This document shows positions 1-13,262 of a stretch of 64,000 nucleotides of DNA, in pieces (positions within the stretch are counted from its first letter, which is position 1; every line of letters begins with the position of its first letter). The notes under the pieces are model-generated. The model saw only the letters and a program-made list of their open reading frames with translations, was not told the origin of the DNA and ran no database searches. The stretch is from Siphonodentalium dalli (lineage: Eukaryota > Mollusca > Scaphopoda > Gadilida > Siphonodentaliidae): positions 34,228,987-34,292,986 of the forward strand of contig CP136063.1 in NCBI GenBank assembly GCA_032622095.1, written 5' to 3'. A program made the translations under genes and the position numbers.

Positions 1-370
1 TCAATGAGTTCATCGTGCGTCTGTCTGTCTGTATGTCTGTCTGTGTGGACACTTTATGTATGGTGCAATTACTCAAACATTTACTATCCTATCGGAATCA
101 AACTTTTATATATGAGTTTTTCAGCCTCGATTTCTCAGATCGAGTTTGTATATAGTTTTATCCGAGTTTTGTTTTCGTAGAATTCACACTTGCTGCAAAA
201 ACTCAAACTCAAACATATTTCAATCTGATCAGAACTAAATTTGGTATGTGAGTTTGTCAACTAAAAATACAGATCGAGTTTGAATATGGATTTGATTCTA
301 AACTTATTTACCGAGCTATGGCTCTTATTTCTTTGAAATGTTTGTTTTTCAATTATTTGTTAATCACCAT
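1..370. other. AT-rich non-coding left flank with degenerate repeats
   Basis: I see no gene here. The stretch is AT-rich and contains a weak direct repeat of about 40 bp: TGAGTTT...AGATCGAGTTTG occurs at about 113-148 and again at 249-282. The reverse-sense motif ACTCAAACAT occurs at 71-80 and 207-216. This layout (a GTCT run followed by degenerate GAGTTTG/CAAACTC motifs) resembles an old dispersed repeat, but I cannot assign it to a named family. Confidence 0.5.
19..47. repeat. GTCT tetranucleotide microsatellite
   Basis: An imperfect run of GTCT units of about 29 bp, interrupted once by GTAT and ending in GTGTG. It is a simple sequence repeat of a kind common in animal genomes and shows no sign of coding. 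Confidence 0.85.
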
Positions 371-525
371 TGTTATCCTTCATCCCATTTCATCCCATTT
401 TCCTCTCTTCTGATTGGCCGAGAGTGTGTCACATGGCGGGCCGTAAATCACCTTGTTATCCTTCATCCCATTTCCCTCTCTTCTGATTGGCTGCGAGTGC
501 GTCACATGGCGGGCGATAAATCACC
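371..525 (+). repeat. Two tandem ~80-bp direct repeats with inverted CCAAT boxes
   Basis: Copy A (371-453) and copy B (454-525) both run from TGTTATCCTTCATCCCATTT through CTCTTCTGATTGGC and GTCACATGGCGGGC to AAATCACC. Copy A is longer mainly because CATCCCATTT is itself doubled at 381-400. Each copy holds ATTGG (an inverted CCAAT box) and a GTCACATG E-box-like site, and together they lie directly upstream of the first 1-kb repeat unit. This could be a promoter or enhancer-like part of an element, but that is inference only: no transcript or downstream gene is visible. Two overlapping short frames across the pair arise from the duplication and are not genes. Confidence 0.75.
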
Positions 526-528
526 ATA

Positions 529-544
529 TTACCCTCGAGGGTAA
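529..544. repeat. 16-bp perfect palindrome at start of tandem unit, copy 1
   Basis: TTACCCTCGAGGGTAA equals its own reverse complement over all 16 bases. It lies three bases into copy 1 and is conserved exactly in copy 2, which suggests it is an integral part of the unit, such as a site for a dimeric protein or one end of an element. Its role is unknown. Confidence 0.9.
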
Positions 545-1401
545 CATTGTCTCAGTTATTGACCGCTCAGCTGTTACCAGTAAACATAGAACTACGAAGA
601 ACTCACCGCGCAGAGATTCTCTGACAGCTCTCTGATAGTTTCGAAAAACACTGTTTTTATAAACCCCACTGTTTCATAACAACCGCGAACTGTGGTGTTT
701 GCTAATTTGCATAATTGTGTGTTTTTTTATTTGCAATTAAAGCACGCTATGTATAATGGTGTTATCATAGACACATATCTGTTATAAGGTGTAATATTCA
801 TATTGGACCTTTTTATATCAATAATAAAGACCGTGGGACAAATAGATAAACCTTATTATGCAGTTGGTATGCTGCAGACAATTGCACATACGATGTACAT
901 ACGTTACAACTACGTTTATGTACTATAGATCAAATGGCCAATCTTTGCTGTTTATCAATTGATTATTTCTTTTCTTCAATACATTCATCAGACTTCAGAG
1001 AATACCCGTATGTTGCGTAACGATCTGTGACATGTCAATTTCTTTTTGCACTACTACAACGTGTTAGTTCCACATTTTAGCATTCTGGAAATTAACACGT
1101 CTGTCGGCGTCTTCACGCTCATTTGAAACGAAACCGAACATTTCGCTGTATGGCTACTCAACTTCGAAATTGCTTTACTCCTCTTTCCGTGAACCGATTT
1201 CCACAATGCAACCAGCAAACTGACCGGAGAATATCTGCGCAAGACGGGTCTGTTAATTAATCCAGATTATGAATGTTTTATTTTCTAAATAGCGATGATT
1301 CCAACATAGAATTAACTTTTCGAACTGGATTAAATAATATATGCGCGCATTTATGCCTGCTATTAAGGAGGTTCGTGTGTACTCCATTGTCAGATAACAA
1401 A

Positions 1402-1554
1402 ACAGTTATCACCCTTGTTTTCGTGAGACACGGGGATTTGTCGCCGCTCTCGACCTGGAATGTCACCCTCGGGCCTGACGGCCCTCGGGTGACATTCCAG
1501 GTCTCGAGCGGGCGACAAATCCCCGTGTCTCACTCAATCGCGGGCGATAACTGT
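1402..1554. repeat. Long foldback (inverted repeat) ending copy 1
   Basis: Nested inverted repeat. The outer arms (ACAGTTATCACCC at 1402-1414 and GGGCGATAACTGT at 1542-1554) pair with one mismatch. After an unpaired 8/8 interval, inner arms 1423-1475 and 1480-1533 pair almost fully around a TGAC loop (1476-1479). It would form a very stable hairpin or cruciform. This structure is typical of foldback or MITE-like elements. It is much more GC-rich than the flanks. Confidence 0.9.
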
Positions 1555-1560
1555 ATAATA

Positions 1561-1576
1561 TTACCCTCGAGGGTAA
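1561..1576. repeat. 16-bp perfect palindrome at start of tandem unit, copy 2
   Basis: Identical to the palindrome at 529-544, exactly 1032 bp downstream. It sits a few bases after the end of the copy-1 foldback, so the palindrome and foldback meet at the unit boundary. Confidence 0.9.
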
Positions 1577-2438
1577 CATTGTCTCAGTTATTGACCGCTC
1601 AGCTGTTGCCAGTAAACATAGAACTACGAAGAACTCACCGCGCAGAGATTCTCTGACAGCTCTCTGATAATTTCGAAAAACACTGTTTTTATAAACCCCA
1701 CTGTTTCATAACAACCGCGAACTGTGGTGTTTGCTAATTTGCATAATTGTGTTTTTTATTTGCAATTAAAGCACGCTATGTATAAATGGTTTTATCACAG
1801 ACACATATCTGTTATAAGGTGTAGTATTCCTATTGGACCTTTTTATATCAATAATAAAGACCGTGGGACAAATAGATAAACCTTATTATGCAGTTGGTAT
1901 TTGCTGCAGACAATTGCACATACGATGTACATACGTTACAACTACGTTTATGTGCTAGATCAAATAGCCACTCTTTGCTGTTTATCAATTGACTATTTCT
2001 ATTCTTCAATACATTCCTCAGACTTCAGAGAATATCCGTATGTTGCGTAACAATATGTGGCATATGTCAATTTCTTTTTTGCACTACTACAACGTGTTAG
2101 TTTCACATTTTAGCATTCTGGAAATTAACACGTCTGTCGGCGTCTTCACGCTCATTTGAAACGAAGCCGAACATTTCGCTGCATGGCTACTCAACTTCGA
2201 AATTGCTTTACTACTCTTTCCGTGAACCGATTTCCACCATATGCAACCAGAAAACTGACCGGAGAATAGCTGCACAAATGACGGGTCTGTTAATTGATCC
2301 AGATTATGAATGTTTTATTTTCTATATAGCGATAATTCCAACATAAAATTAACTTTTCGAACTGGATTAAAGAATATATGCGCGCATTTATGCCTGCTAT
2401 TAATGAAGTTCGTGTGTACTCCTTTGTCAGATAACAAA

Positions 2439-2591
2439 ACAGTTATCACCCTTGTTTTCGTGAGACACGGGGATTTGTCGCCCCTCTCGACCTGGAATGT
2501 CACCCGAGGGCCGCCAGGCCCGAGGGTGACATTCCAGGACTCGAGCGGGCGACAAATCCCCGTGTCTCACTCAATCGCGGGCGATAACTGT
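2439..2591. repeat. Long foldback (inverted repeat) ending copy 2
   Basis: Counterpart of the copy-1 foldback, with outer arms 2439-2451 and 2579-2591 and inner arms starting at 2460 and ending at 2570 around a GCCA loop (2513-2516). The outer and middle arm sequences are in the same orientation as copy 1, but the central ~26 bp is in reverse-complement orientation relative to copy 1. Confidence 0.9.
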
Positions 2592-2594
2592 ATA

Positions 2595-2780
2595 TTAACC
2601 AGGTAAATTTATTTAACAAGACCAACGGAGCTTTTGATCCTTGAAAGCTTGTACCCACATTAGATCAAACAGACCCATACATGTAATTTAAGCACTTCTG
2701 TACATTGCATGTCTTTTAACCTTTTCCATTATTATATAACTATATTATTTTATATAACAGATGGCAAGTTCAAGGTACAT
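2595..2780. other. Non-repetitive AT-rich spacer before the satellite
   Basis: No gene or structured element is recognisable. The spacer contains an AT-rich stretch (about 2725-2760, TTATATAACTATATTATTTT) and passes into satellite sequence at AAATACAACTGATTACATT, without a clear target-site duplication or inverted terminus. Confidence 0.5.
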
Positions 2781-5700
2781 AAATACAACTGATTACATTA
2801 TGATTGTGGTGATATGCTCATAGTTTAGATATTATATTAAATATAACTGATTACATTATGATAGTGGTGATATGCTCCATAGTTTAGATGTTATATTAAA
2901 TATAACTGATTACATTATGATAGTGGTGATAAGCTCCATAGTTTAGATGTTATATTAAATATAACTGACTACATTATGATTGTGGTGATATACTCCATAG
3001 TTTAGATGTTATATTAAATGTAACTGATTACATTATGATAGTGGTGATAAGCTCCATAGTTTAGATGTTATATTAAATATAACTGATTACATTATGATAG
3101 TTGTGATATACTCCATAGTTTAGATGTTATATTAAATATAACTGATTACATTATGATAGTGGTGATATGCTTGTAGTTTAGATATTATATTAAATTTAAC
3201 TGATTACATTATGATTGTGGTGATATGCACCATAGTTTAGATGTTATATTAAATATAACTGATTACATCATGATAGTGGTGATATGCTCCATAGTTTAGA
3301 TGTCATATTAAATATAACTGATTACATTATGATAGTGGTGATATGCTCATAGTTTAGATAATATATTAAATATAACTGATTACATTATGATAGTGGTGAT
3401 ATGCTCCACAGTTTAGATGTTATATTAAATATAACTGATTACATTATGATAGTGGTGATATCCTCATAGTTTAGATATTATATTAAATATAACTGATTAC
3501 ATTATGATAGTGGTGATATGCTCATAGTTTAGATATTATATTAAATATAACTGATTACATTATGATTGTCGTGATATGCTCTATAGTTTATGTTATATTA
3601 AATATAACTGATTACATTATGATAGTGGTGATATGCTCTATAGTTTAGATGTTAAATTAAATTTAACTGATTACACTATGATAGTGGTGATATGCTCTAT
3701 AGTTTAGATGTCATATTAAATATAACTGATTACATTATGATAGTGGTGATATGATCTATAGTTTAGATGTTATATTAAATATAACTGAATACATTATGAT
3801 AGTGGTGATATTCTCTATAGTTTATATGTTATATTAAATATAACTGATTACATTATGATAGTGGTGATATGCTCTATAGTTTAGATGTTATATTAAATAT
3901 AACTGATTACATTATGATTGTGGTGATATGCTCCATAGTTTAGATGTTATATTAAATATAACTGATTACATTATGATTGTGGTGATATGCTCTATCGTTT
4001 AAATTTTATATTAAATATAACTGATTACATTATGATTGTGGTGATATGTTCCACAGTTTAGATGTTCTATAGATATAACTGATTACATTATGATTGTGGT
4101 GATATGCTCCATAGTTTAGATGTTATATTAAAGATAACTGATTACATTATGATTGTGGTGATATGCTCTAAAGTTTAGATGTTATATTAAATATAACTGA
4201 TTACATTATGATAGTGGTGATATGCTCTATAGTTTAGATGTTATATTAAATATAACTGATTACATTATGATTGTCGTGATATGCTCTATAGTTTATATGT
4301 TATATTAAATATAACTGATTATATTATGATTGTCGTGATATGCTCTATAGATTAGATGTTATATTAAATATAACTGATTACATTATTATAGTGGTGATAT
4401 GCTCTATATATTAGATGTTATATTAAATATAACTGATTACATTATTATAGTGGTGATATGCTCTATAGTTTAGATGTTATATTAAATATAACTGATTACA
4501 TTATGATTGTCGTGATATGCTCTATAGTTTAGATGTTATATTAAATATAACTGATTATATTATGATTGTCGTGATATGCTCTATAGATTAGATGTTATAT
4601 TAAATATAACTGATTACATTATTATAGTGGTGATATGCTCTATAGATTAGATGTTATATTAAATATAACTGATTACATTATTATAGTGGTGATAATCTCT
4701 ACAGTTTAGATGTTATATTAAATATAACTGATTACAATATGAGTGTCGTGATATGCTCTATAGTTTAGATATTATATTAAATATAGCTGATTACATTATG
4801 ATAGTGGTGATATGCTCTATAGTTTAGATATTATATTAAATATAACTGCTTACATTATTATAGTGGTGATATGCTCTATAGATTAGATGTTATATTAAAT
4901 ATAACTGATTACATTATGATTGTGGTGATATGCTCCATAGTTTAGATGTTATATTAAATATAACTGATTACATTATGATAGTGGTGATATGCTCATAGTT
5001 TAGATATTATATTAAATATAACTGATTACATTATTATAGTGGTGATATGCTCTACATTTCAGATGTTATATTAAATATAACTGATTACATTATGATTGTA
5101 GTGATATGCTCTATAGATTAGACGTTATATTAAATATAACTGATTACATTATGATTGTCGGGATATGCTCTATAGTTTAGATGTTATATTAAATATAACT
5201 GATTACAGTATGATAGTGGTGATATGCTCCATAGTTTAGATGTTATATTGAATTTAACTGATTACATTATGATAGTGGTGATATGCTCTATAGTTTAGAT
5301 GTTATATTAAATATAACTGATTACATTATGATAGTGGTGATATGCTCTATAGTTTAGATGTTATATTACATATAACTGATTACATTATGACAGTGGTGAT
5401 ATGCTCTATAGTTTAGATGTTATATTAAATATAACTGATTACATTATTATAGTGGTGATATGCTCTACAGTTTAGATGTTATATTAAATATAACTGATTA
5501 CATTATGATTGTCGTGATATGCTCTATAGTTTAGATATTATATTACATATAACTGATTACATTATGATAGTGGTGATATGCTCTATAGATTAGATATTAT
5601 ATTAAATATAACTGATTACATTATGATAGTGCTGATATGCTCTATAGTTTAGATATTATATTAAATATAACTGATTACATTATGATAGTGGTGATATGCT

Positions 5701-8700
5701 CAATAGATTAGATGTTATATTAAATATAACTGATTACATTATGATAGTGGTGATATGCTCTATAGATTAGACGTTATATTAAATATAACTGATTACATTA
5801 TGATTGTCGTGATATGCTCTATAGTTTAGATGTTATATTAAATATAACTGATTACAGTATGATAGTGGTGATATGCTCCATAGTTTAGATGTTATATTGA
5901 ATTTAACTGATTACATTATGATAGTGGTGATATGCTCTATAGTTTAGATGTTATATTAAATATAACTGATTACATTATGATAGTGGTGATATGCTCTATA
6001 GTTTAGATGTTATATTAAATATAACTGATTACATTATGATAGTGGTGATATGCTCTATAGTTTAGATGTTATATTAAATATAACTGATTACATTATGATA
6101 GTTGTGATATGCTCTATAGGGTATATGTTATATTAAATATAACTGATTACAGAATGATAGTGGTGATAAGCTCCATAGTTTAGATGTTATATTAAATTTA
6201 ACTGATTACATTATGATAGTGGTGATATGCTCTATAGTTTAGATGTTATATTAAATATAACTGATTACATTATGATAGTGGTGATATGCTCCATAGTTTA
6301 GATGTTATATTAAATATAACTGATTACATTATGATAGTGGTGATATGCTCCATAGTTTATATGTTATATTAAATATAACTGATTACAGTATGATAGTGGT
6401 GATATGCCCCATAGTTTAGATGTTATATTAAATATAACTGATTACAGTATTATAGTGGTGATATGCTCCATAGTTTAGATGTTATATTAAATATAACTGA
6501 TTACATTATGATTGAGTTGATATGCTCCATAGTTTATATGTCATATTAAATATAACTGATTACATTATGATTGAGTTGATATGCTCCATAGTTTAGATGT
6601 TATATTAAATATAACTGATTACATTATGATTGTGGTGATATGCTCTATAGTTTAGATGTTATATGAAATATAACTGATTACATTATGATAGTGGTGATAT
6701 GCTCCATAGTTTAAATGTTATATTAAATATAACTGATTACATTATGATAGTGGTGATATGCTCTATAGTTTAGATGTTATATTAAATATAACTGATTACA
6801 TTATGATAGTGGTGATATGCACCATGGTTTAGATGTTATATTAAATATAACTGATTACATTATGATAGTGGTGATATGCTCTATAGTTTATATGTTATAT
6901 TAAATTTAACTGATTACAGTATGATAGTGGTGATATGCTCCATAGTTTAGATGTTATATTAAATTTAACTGATTACATTATGATAGTGGTGATATGCTCT
7001 AAAGTTTAGATGTTATATTAAATATAACTGATTACATTATGATTGTACTGATATGCTCTATAGTTTAGATATTATATTAAATATAACTGATTACATTATG
7101 ATAGTGGTGATATGCTCTATAGTTTAGATGTTATATTAAATATAACTGATTACATTATGATTGTACTGATATGCTCTATAGTTTAGATATTATATTAAAT
7201 ATAACTGATTACATTATGATAGTGGTGATATGCTCCATAGTTTAGATGTTATATTAAATATAACTGATTACATTATGATAGTGGTGATATGCTCTATAGT
7301 TTAGATGTTATATTAAATATAACTGATTACATTATGATAGTGTTGATATGCTCTATAGTTTATATGTTATATTAAATTTAACTGATTACAGTATGATAGT
7401 GGTGATATGCTCCATAGTTTAGATGTTATATTAAATATAACTGATTACATTATGATAGTGGTGATATGCTCTATAGTTTATATGTTATATTAAATTTAAC
7501 TGATTACAGTATGATAGTGGTGATATGCTCCATAGTTTAGATGTTATATTAAATATAACTGATTACATTATGATAGTGGTGATATGCTCTATAGTTTAGA
7601 TGTTATATTAAATTTAACTGATTACATTATGATAGTGGTGATATGCTCTATAGTTTAGATGTTATATTAAATATAACTGATTACATTATGATAGTGGTGA
7701 TATGCTCCATAGTTTAGATGTTATATTAAATATAACTGATTACATTATGATAGTGGTGATATGCTCCATAGTTTAGATGTTATATTAAATATAACTGATT
7801 ACAGTATGATAGTGGTGATATGCTCCATAGTTTAGATGTTATATTAAATATAACTGACTACATTATGATAGTGGTGATATGCTCCATAGTTTAGATGTTA
7901 TATTAAATATAACTGATTACATTATGATTGTGGTGATATGCTCATAGTTTATATGTTATATTAAATATAACTGATTACATTTTGATAGTGGTGATATGCT
8001 CCATAATTTAGATGTTATATTAAATTTAACTGATTACATTATGACAGTGGTGATATGCTCTATAGTTTAGATGTTATATAAAATATAACTGATTACATTA
8101 TGATAGTGGAGATATGCTCTATAGTTTAGATGTTATATTAAATATAACTGATTACATTATGATTGTAGTAATATGCTCTATAGTTTAGATGTTATATTAA
8201 ATATAACTGATTACATTATGATAGTGGTGATATGCTCTATAGTGTATATGTTATATTAAATATAACTGATTACAGTATGATGGTGGTGATATGCTCCATA
8301 GTTTAGATGTTATATTAAATATAACTGATTACATTATGATAGTGGTGATATGCTCTATAGTTTAGATGTTATATTAAATATAACTGATTACATTATGATA
8401 GTGGTGATATGCTCTATAGTGTATATGTTATATTAAATATAACTGATTACAGTATGATGGTGGTGATATGCTCCATAGTTTAGATGTTATATTAAATATA
8501 ACTGATTACATTACGATAGTGGTGATATGCTCTATAGTTTAGATGTTATATTAAATATAACTGATTACATTATGATAGTTGTGATATGCTCTATAGGGTA
8601 TATGTTATATTAAATATAACTGATTACAGAATGATAGTGGTGATAAGCTCCATAGTTTAGATGTTATATTAAATTTAACTGATTACATTATGATAGTGGT

Positions 8701-11700
8701 GATATGCTCTATAGTTTAGATGTTATATTAAATATAACTGATTACATAATGATAGTGGTGATATGCTCCATAGTTTAGATGTTATATTAAATATAACTGA
8801 TTACATTATGATAGTGGTGATATGCTCCATAGTTTATATGTTATATTAAATATAACTGATTACAGTATGATAGTGGTGATATGCCCCATAGTTTAGATGT
8901 TATATTAAATATAACTGATTACAGTATTATAGTGGTGATATGCTCCATAGTTTAGATGTTATATTAAATATAACTGATTACATTATGATTGAGTTGATAT
9001 GCTCCATAGTTTATATGTCATATTAAATATAACTGATTACATTATGATTGAGTTGATATGCTCCATAGTTTAGATGTTATATTAAATATAACTGATTACA
9101 TTATGATTGTGGTGATATGCTCTATAGTTTAGATGTTATATGAAATATAACTGATTACATTATGATAGTGGTGATATGCTCCATAGTTTAAATGTTATAT
9201 TAAATATAACTGATTACATTATGATAGTGGTGATATGCTCTATAGTTTAGATGTTATATTAAATATAACTGATTACATTATGATAGTGGTGATATGCACC
9301 AAGGTTTAGATGTTATATTAAATATAACTGATTACATTATGATAGTGGTGATATGCTCAATAGTTTATATGTTATATTAAATTTAACTGATTACAGTATG
9401 ATAGTGGTGATATGCTCCATAGTTTAGATGTTATATTAAATTTAACTGATTACATTATGATAGTGGTGATATGCTCTAAAGTTTAGATGTTATATTAAAT
9501 ATAACTGATTACATTATGATTGTACTGATATGCTCTATAGTTTAGATATTATATTAAATATAACTGATTACATTATGATAGTGGTGATATGCTCTATAGT
9601 TTAGATGTTATATTAAATATAACTGATTACATTATGATTGTACTGATATGCTCTATAGTTTAGATATTATATTAAATATAACTGATTACATTATGATAGT
9701 GGTGATATGCTCCATAGTTTAGATGTTATATTAAATATAACTGATTACATTATGATAGTGGTGATATGCTCTATAGTTTAGATGTTATATTAAATATAAC
9801 TGATTACATTATGATAGTGTTGATATGCTCTATAGTTTATATGTTATATTAAATTTAACTGATTACAGTATGATAGTGGTGATATGCTCCATAGTTTAGA
9901 TGTTATATTAAATATAACTGATTACATTATGATAGTGGTGATATGCTCTATAGTTTATATGTTATATTAAATTTAACTGATTACAGTATGATAGTGGTGA
10001 TATGCTCCATAGTTTAGATGTTATATTAAATATAACTGATTACATTATGATAGTGGTGATATGCTCTATAGTTTAGATGTTATATTAAATTTAACTGATT
10101 ACATTATGATAGTGGTGATATGCTCTATAGTTTAGATGTTATATTAAATATAACTGATTACATTATGATAGTGGTGATATGCTCCATAGTTTAGATGTTA
10201 TATTAAATATAACTGATTACATTATGATAGTGGTGATATGCTCCATAGTTTAGATGTTATATTAAATATAACTGATTACAGTATGATAGTGGTGATATGC
10301 TCCATAGTTTAGATGTTATATTAAATATAACTGACTACATTATGATAGTGGTGATATGCTCCATAGTTTAGATGTTATATTAAATATAACTGATTACATT
10401 ATGATTGTGGTGATATGCTCATAGTTTATATGTTATATTAAATATAACTGATTACATTTTGATAGTGGTGATATGCTCCATAATTTAGATGTTATATTAA
10501 ATTTAACTGATTACATTATGACAGTGGTGATATGCTCTATAGTTTAGATGTTATATAAAATATAACTGATTACATTATGATAGTGGAGATATGCTCTATA
10601 GTTTAGATGTTATATTAAATATAACTGATTACATTATGATTGTAGTAATATGCTCTATAGTTTAGATATTATATTAAATGTAACTGATTACATTATGATA
10701 GTGGCGATATGCTCTATAGATTAGATGTTATATTAAATATAACTGATTACATTATGATTGTGGTGATATGCTCCATAGTTTAGATGTTATATTAAATTTA
10801 ACTGATTACATTATTATAGTGGTGATATGCTCTATAGTTTAGATGTTATATTAAATATAACTGATTACATTATGATTGTACTGATATGCTCTATAGTTTA
10901 GATATTATATAAAATATAACTGATTACATTATAATAGTGGTGATATGCTCTACAGTTTAGATGTTATATTAAATATAACTGATTACATTATGATTGTAGT
11001 GATATGCTCTATAGATTAGACGTTATATTAAATATAACTGATTACATTATGATTGTCGTGATATGCTCTATAGTTTAGATGTTATATTAAATATAACTGA
11101 TTACAGTATGATAGTGGTGATATGCTCCATAGTTTAGATGTTATATTGAATTTAACTGATTACATTATGATAGTGGTGATATGCTCTATAGTTTAGATGT
11201 TATATTAAATATAACTGATTACATTATGATAGTGGTGATATGCTCTATAGTTTATATGTTATATTAAATATAACTGATTACATTATGATAGTGGTGATAT
11301 GCTCTATAGTTTAGATGTTATATTAAATATAACTGATTACATTATTATAGTGGTGATATGCTCTACAGTTTAGATGTTATATTAAATATAACTGATTACA
11401 TTATGATTGTCGTGATATGCTCTATAGTTTAGATATTTTATTACATATAACTGATTACATTATGATAGTGGTGATATGCTCTATAGTTTAGATGTTATAT
11501 TAAATATAACTGATTACATTATGATAGTGGTGATATGCTCTATAGTGTATATGTTATATTAAATATAACTGATTACAGTATGATGGTGGTGATATGCTCC
11601 ATAGTTTAGATGTTATATTAAATTTAACTGATTACATTATGATAGTGGTGATATGCTCTATAGTTTAGATGTTATATTAAATATAACTGATTACATTATG

Positions 11701-13262
11701 ATTGTCGTGATATGCTCTATATTTTAGATGTTATATTAAATATAACTGATTATATTATGATTGTCGTGATATGCTATATAGATTAGATGTTATATTAAAT
11801 ATAACTGATTACATTATTATAGCGGTGATATGCTCTATAGTTTAGATGTTATATTAAATATAACTGATTACATTATGACTGTCGTGATATGCTCTATATT
11901 TTAGATGTTATATTAAATATAACTGATTATATTATGATTGTCGTGATATGCTCTATAGATTAGATGTTATATTAAATATAACTGATTACATTATCATTGT
12001 GGTGATATGCTCTATAGATTAGATGTTATATTAAATATAACTGATTACATTATTATAGTGGTGATATGCTCTATAGATTAGATGTTATATTAAATATAAC
12101 TGATTACATTATTATAGTGGTGATATGCTCTACAGATTAGATGTTATATTAAATATAACTGATTACATTATGATTGTCGTGATATGCTCTATAGTTTAGA
12201 TGTTATATTAAATATAACTGATTACATTATGATTGTCGTGATATGCTCTATAGTTTAGATATTATATTAAATATAACTGATTACATTATGATAGTGGAGA
12301 TATGCTCTATAGTTTAGATATTATATTAAATATAACTGATTACATTATTATAGTGGTGATATGCTCTATAGTTTAGATGTTATATTAAATATAACTGATT
12401 ACATTATGATTGTAGTGATATGCTCTATAGTTTAGATATTATATTAAATATAACTGATTACATTATGATAGTGGTGATATGCTCTATAGATTAGATGTTA
12501 TATTAAATATAACTGATTACATTATTATAGTGGTGATATGCTCTATAGTTTAGATGTTATATTAAATATAACTGATTACATTATGATTGTAGTAATATGC
12601 GCTATAGTTTAGATATTATATTAAATATAACTGATTACATTATTATAGTGGTGATATGCTCTACAGTTTAGATATTATATTAAATATAACTGATTACATT
12701 ATAATAGTAGTGATATGCTCTATAGTTTAGATGTTATATTAAATATAACTGATTACATTATGATAGTAGTGATATGCTCTATAGTTTAGATGTTATATTA
12801 AATATAACTGATTACATTATGATAGTGGTGATATGCTCTATAGTGTATATGTTATATTAAATATAACTGATTACAGTATGATAGTGGTGATATGCTCCAT
12901 AGTTTAGATGTTATATTAAATTTAACTGATTACATTATGATAGTGGTGATATGCTCTATAGTTTAGATGTTATATTAAATATAACTGATTACATTATGAT
13001 ATAGGTGATATGCTCCATAGTTTAGATGTTATATTAAATATAACCGATTACATTATGATTGAGGCGATATACTCCATAGTTTAAATGTTATATTAAATAT
13101 AACTGATTACATTATGATTGAGTTGATATGCTCCATAGTTTATATGTCATATTAAATATAACTTATTACATTATGATTGAGTTGATATGCTCCATAGTTT
13201 GGATGTTATATTAAATATAACTGATTACATTATGATTGTGGTGATATGCTCCATCGTTTAGA
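2781..13262 (+). repeat. 59-bp satellite array, forward block 1
   Basis: Head-to-tail monomers of 59 bp (58 bp when CTCCATAG is shortened to CTCATAG), about 178 copies. Conserved landmarks in order are CTGATTACATTATG, GTGGTGATATGCTC, ATAGTTTAGATG and the dyad GTTATATTAAATATAAC. The consensus is about 25% GC. Variation is concentrated at a few positions: GATAGTGG/GATTGTCG/GATTGTAG, CATTATG/CAGTATG, CTCCATAG/CTCTATAG, GATGTT/GATATT, AAATATAAC/AAATTTAAC. No frame stays open, so it is non-coding. It holds a 42-monomer segmental duplication and ends abruptly at an inversion junction. Confidence 0.98.
6040..10660 (+). repeat. 42-monomer (2477-bp) tandem higher-order duplication in block 1
   Basis: Three rare variants recur at exactly the same offset. 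CTATAGGGTATATG is at 6114 and 8591, ATGCCCC at 6404 and 8881, and GCACCATGG/GCACCAAGG at 6819 and 9296; all offsets are 2477 bp. The second copy runs until about 10660, so the duplication spans slightly less than two full units. The offset is 42 monomers less one base, which fits one 58-bp monomer per unit. Ends are approximate. Confidence 0.85.

Larger units (their letters stand above)
526..1557 (+). repeat. ~1.03-kb tandem unit, copy 1
   Basis: This is the first of two head-to-tail copies of an unrecognised unit, offset 1032 bp at the left end. It starts at ATATTACCC, immediately meets a 16-bp palindrome, continues through AT-rich DNA and ends in a long foldback. By eye the copies are about 95% identical, with scattered substitutions and 1-3 bp indels. 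I find no reverse transcriptase, transposase or other domain in any frame. Short frames within it (for example minus strand 1054-1242) recur in copy 2, but every one of the four base differences across the shared core changes the amino acid, which argues against coding. Possible identities are a non-autonomous element, a solo-LTR-like pair, or a low-copy satellite. Confidence 0.85.
1558..2594 (+). repeat. ~1.03-kb tandem unit, copy 2
   Basis: Second head-to-tail copy, about 1037 bp. It begins at the repeated ATATTACCC and ends at GCGATAACTGTATA, after which the sequence departs from the unit (TTAACC in place of ATATTACCC). The boundary between copies 1 and 2 therefore has no spacer. The copy retains the palindrome at 1561-1576 and the foldback at 2439-2591. 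Its frames are shifted relative to copy 1 by indels, so no protein is conserved between the two. Confidence 0.85.

Noticed and set aside
338-635. Two overlapping plus-strand frames (338-544 and 453-635) with similar peptides
   Set aside because: The peptide similarity comes from the ~80-bp direct repeats read in different frames; there is no recognisable domain.
820-1860. AATAAA signals in the 1-kb units as polyadenylation sites
   Set aside because: The motif is expected by chance in AT-rich DNA and there is no upstream coding sequence to terminate.
1054-2275. Equal-length 62-residue minus-strand frames in both copies of the 1-kb unit (1054-1242, 2087-2275) as a conserved small gene
   Set aside because: Conservation is explained by the duplication. 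All four base differences in the shared core change the amino acid, and the N-terminal parts are out of frame with each other.
1273-2606. Plus-strand frames 1273-1656 and 2310-2606
   Set aside because: They run straight through both arms of the foldback, lack a family match, and have different C-termini in the two copies because of indels.
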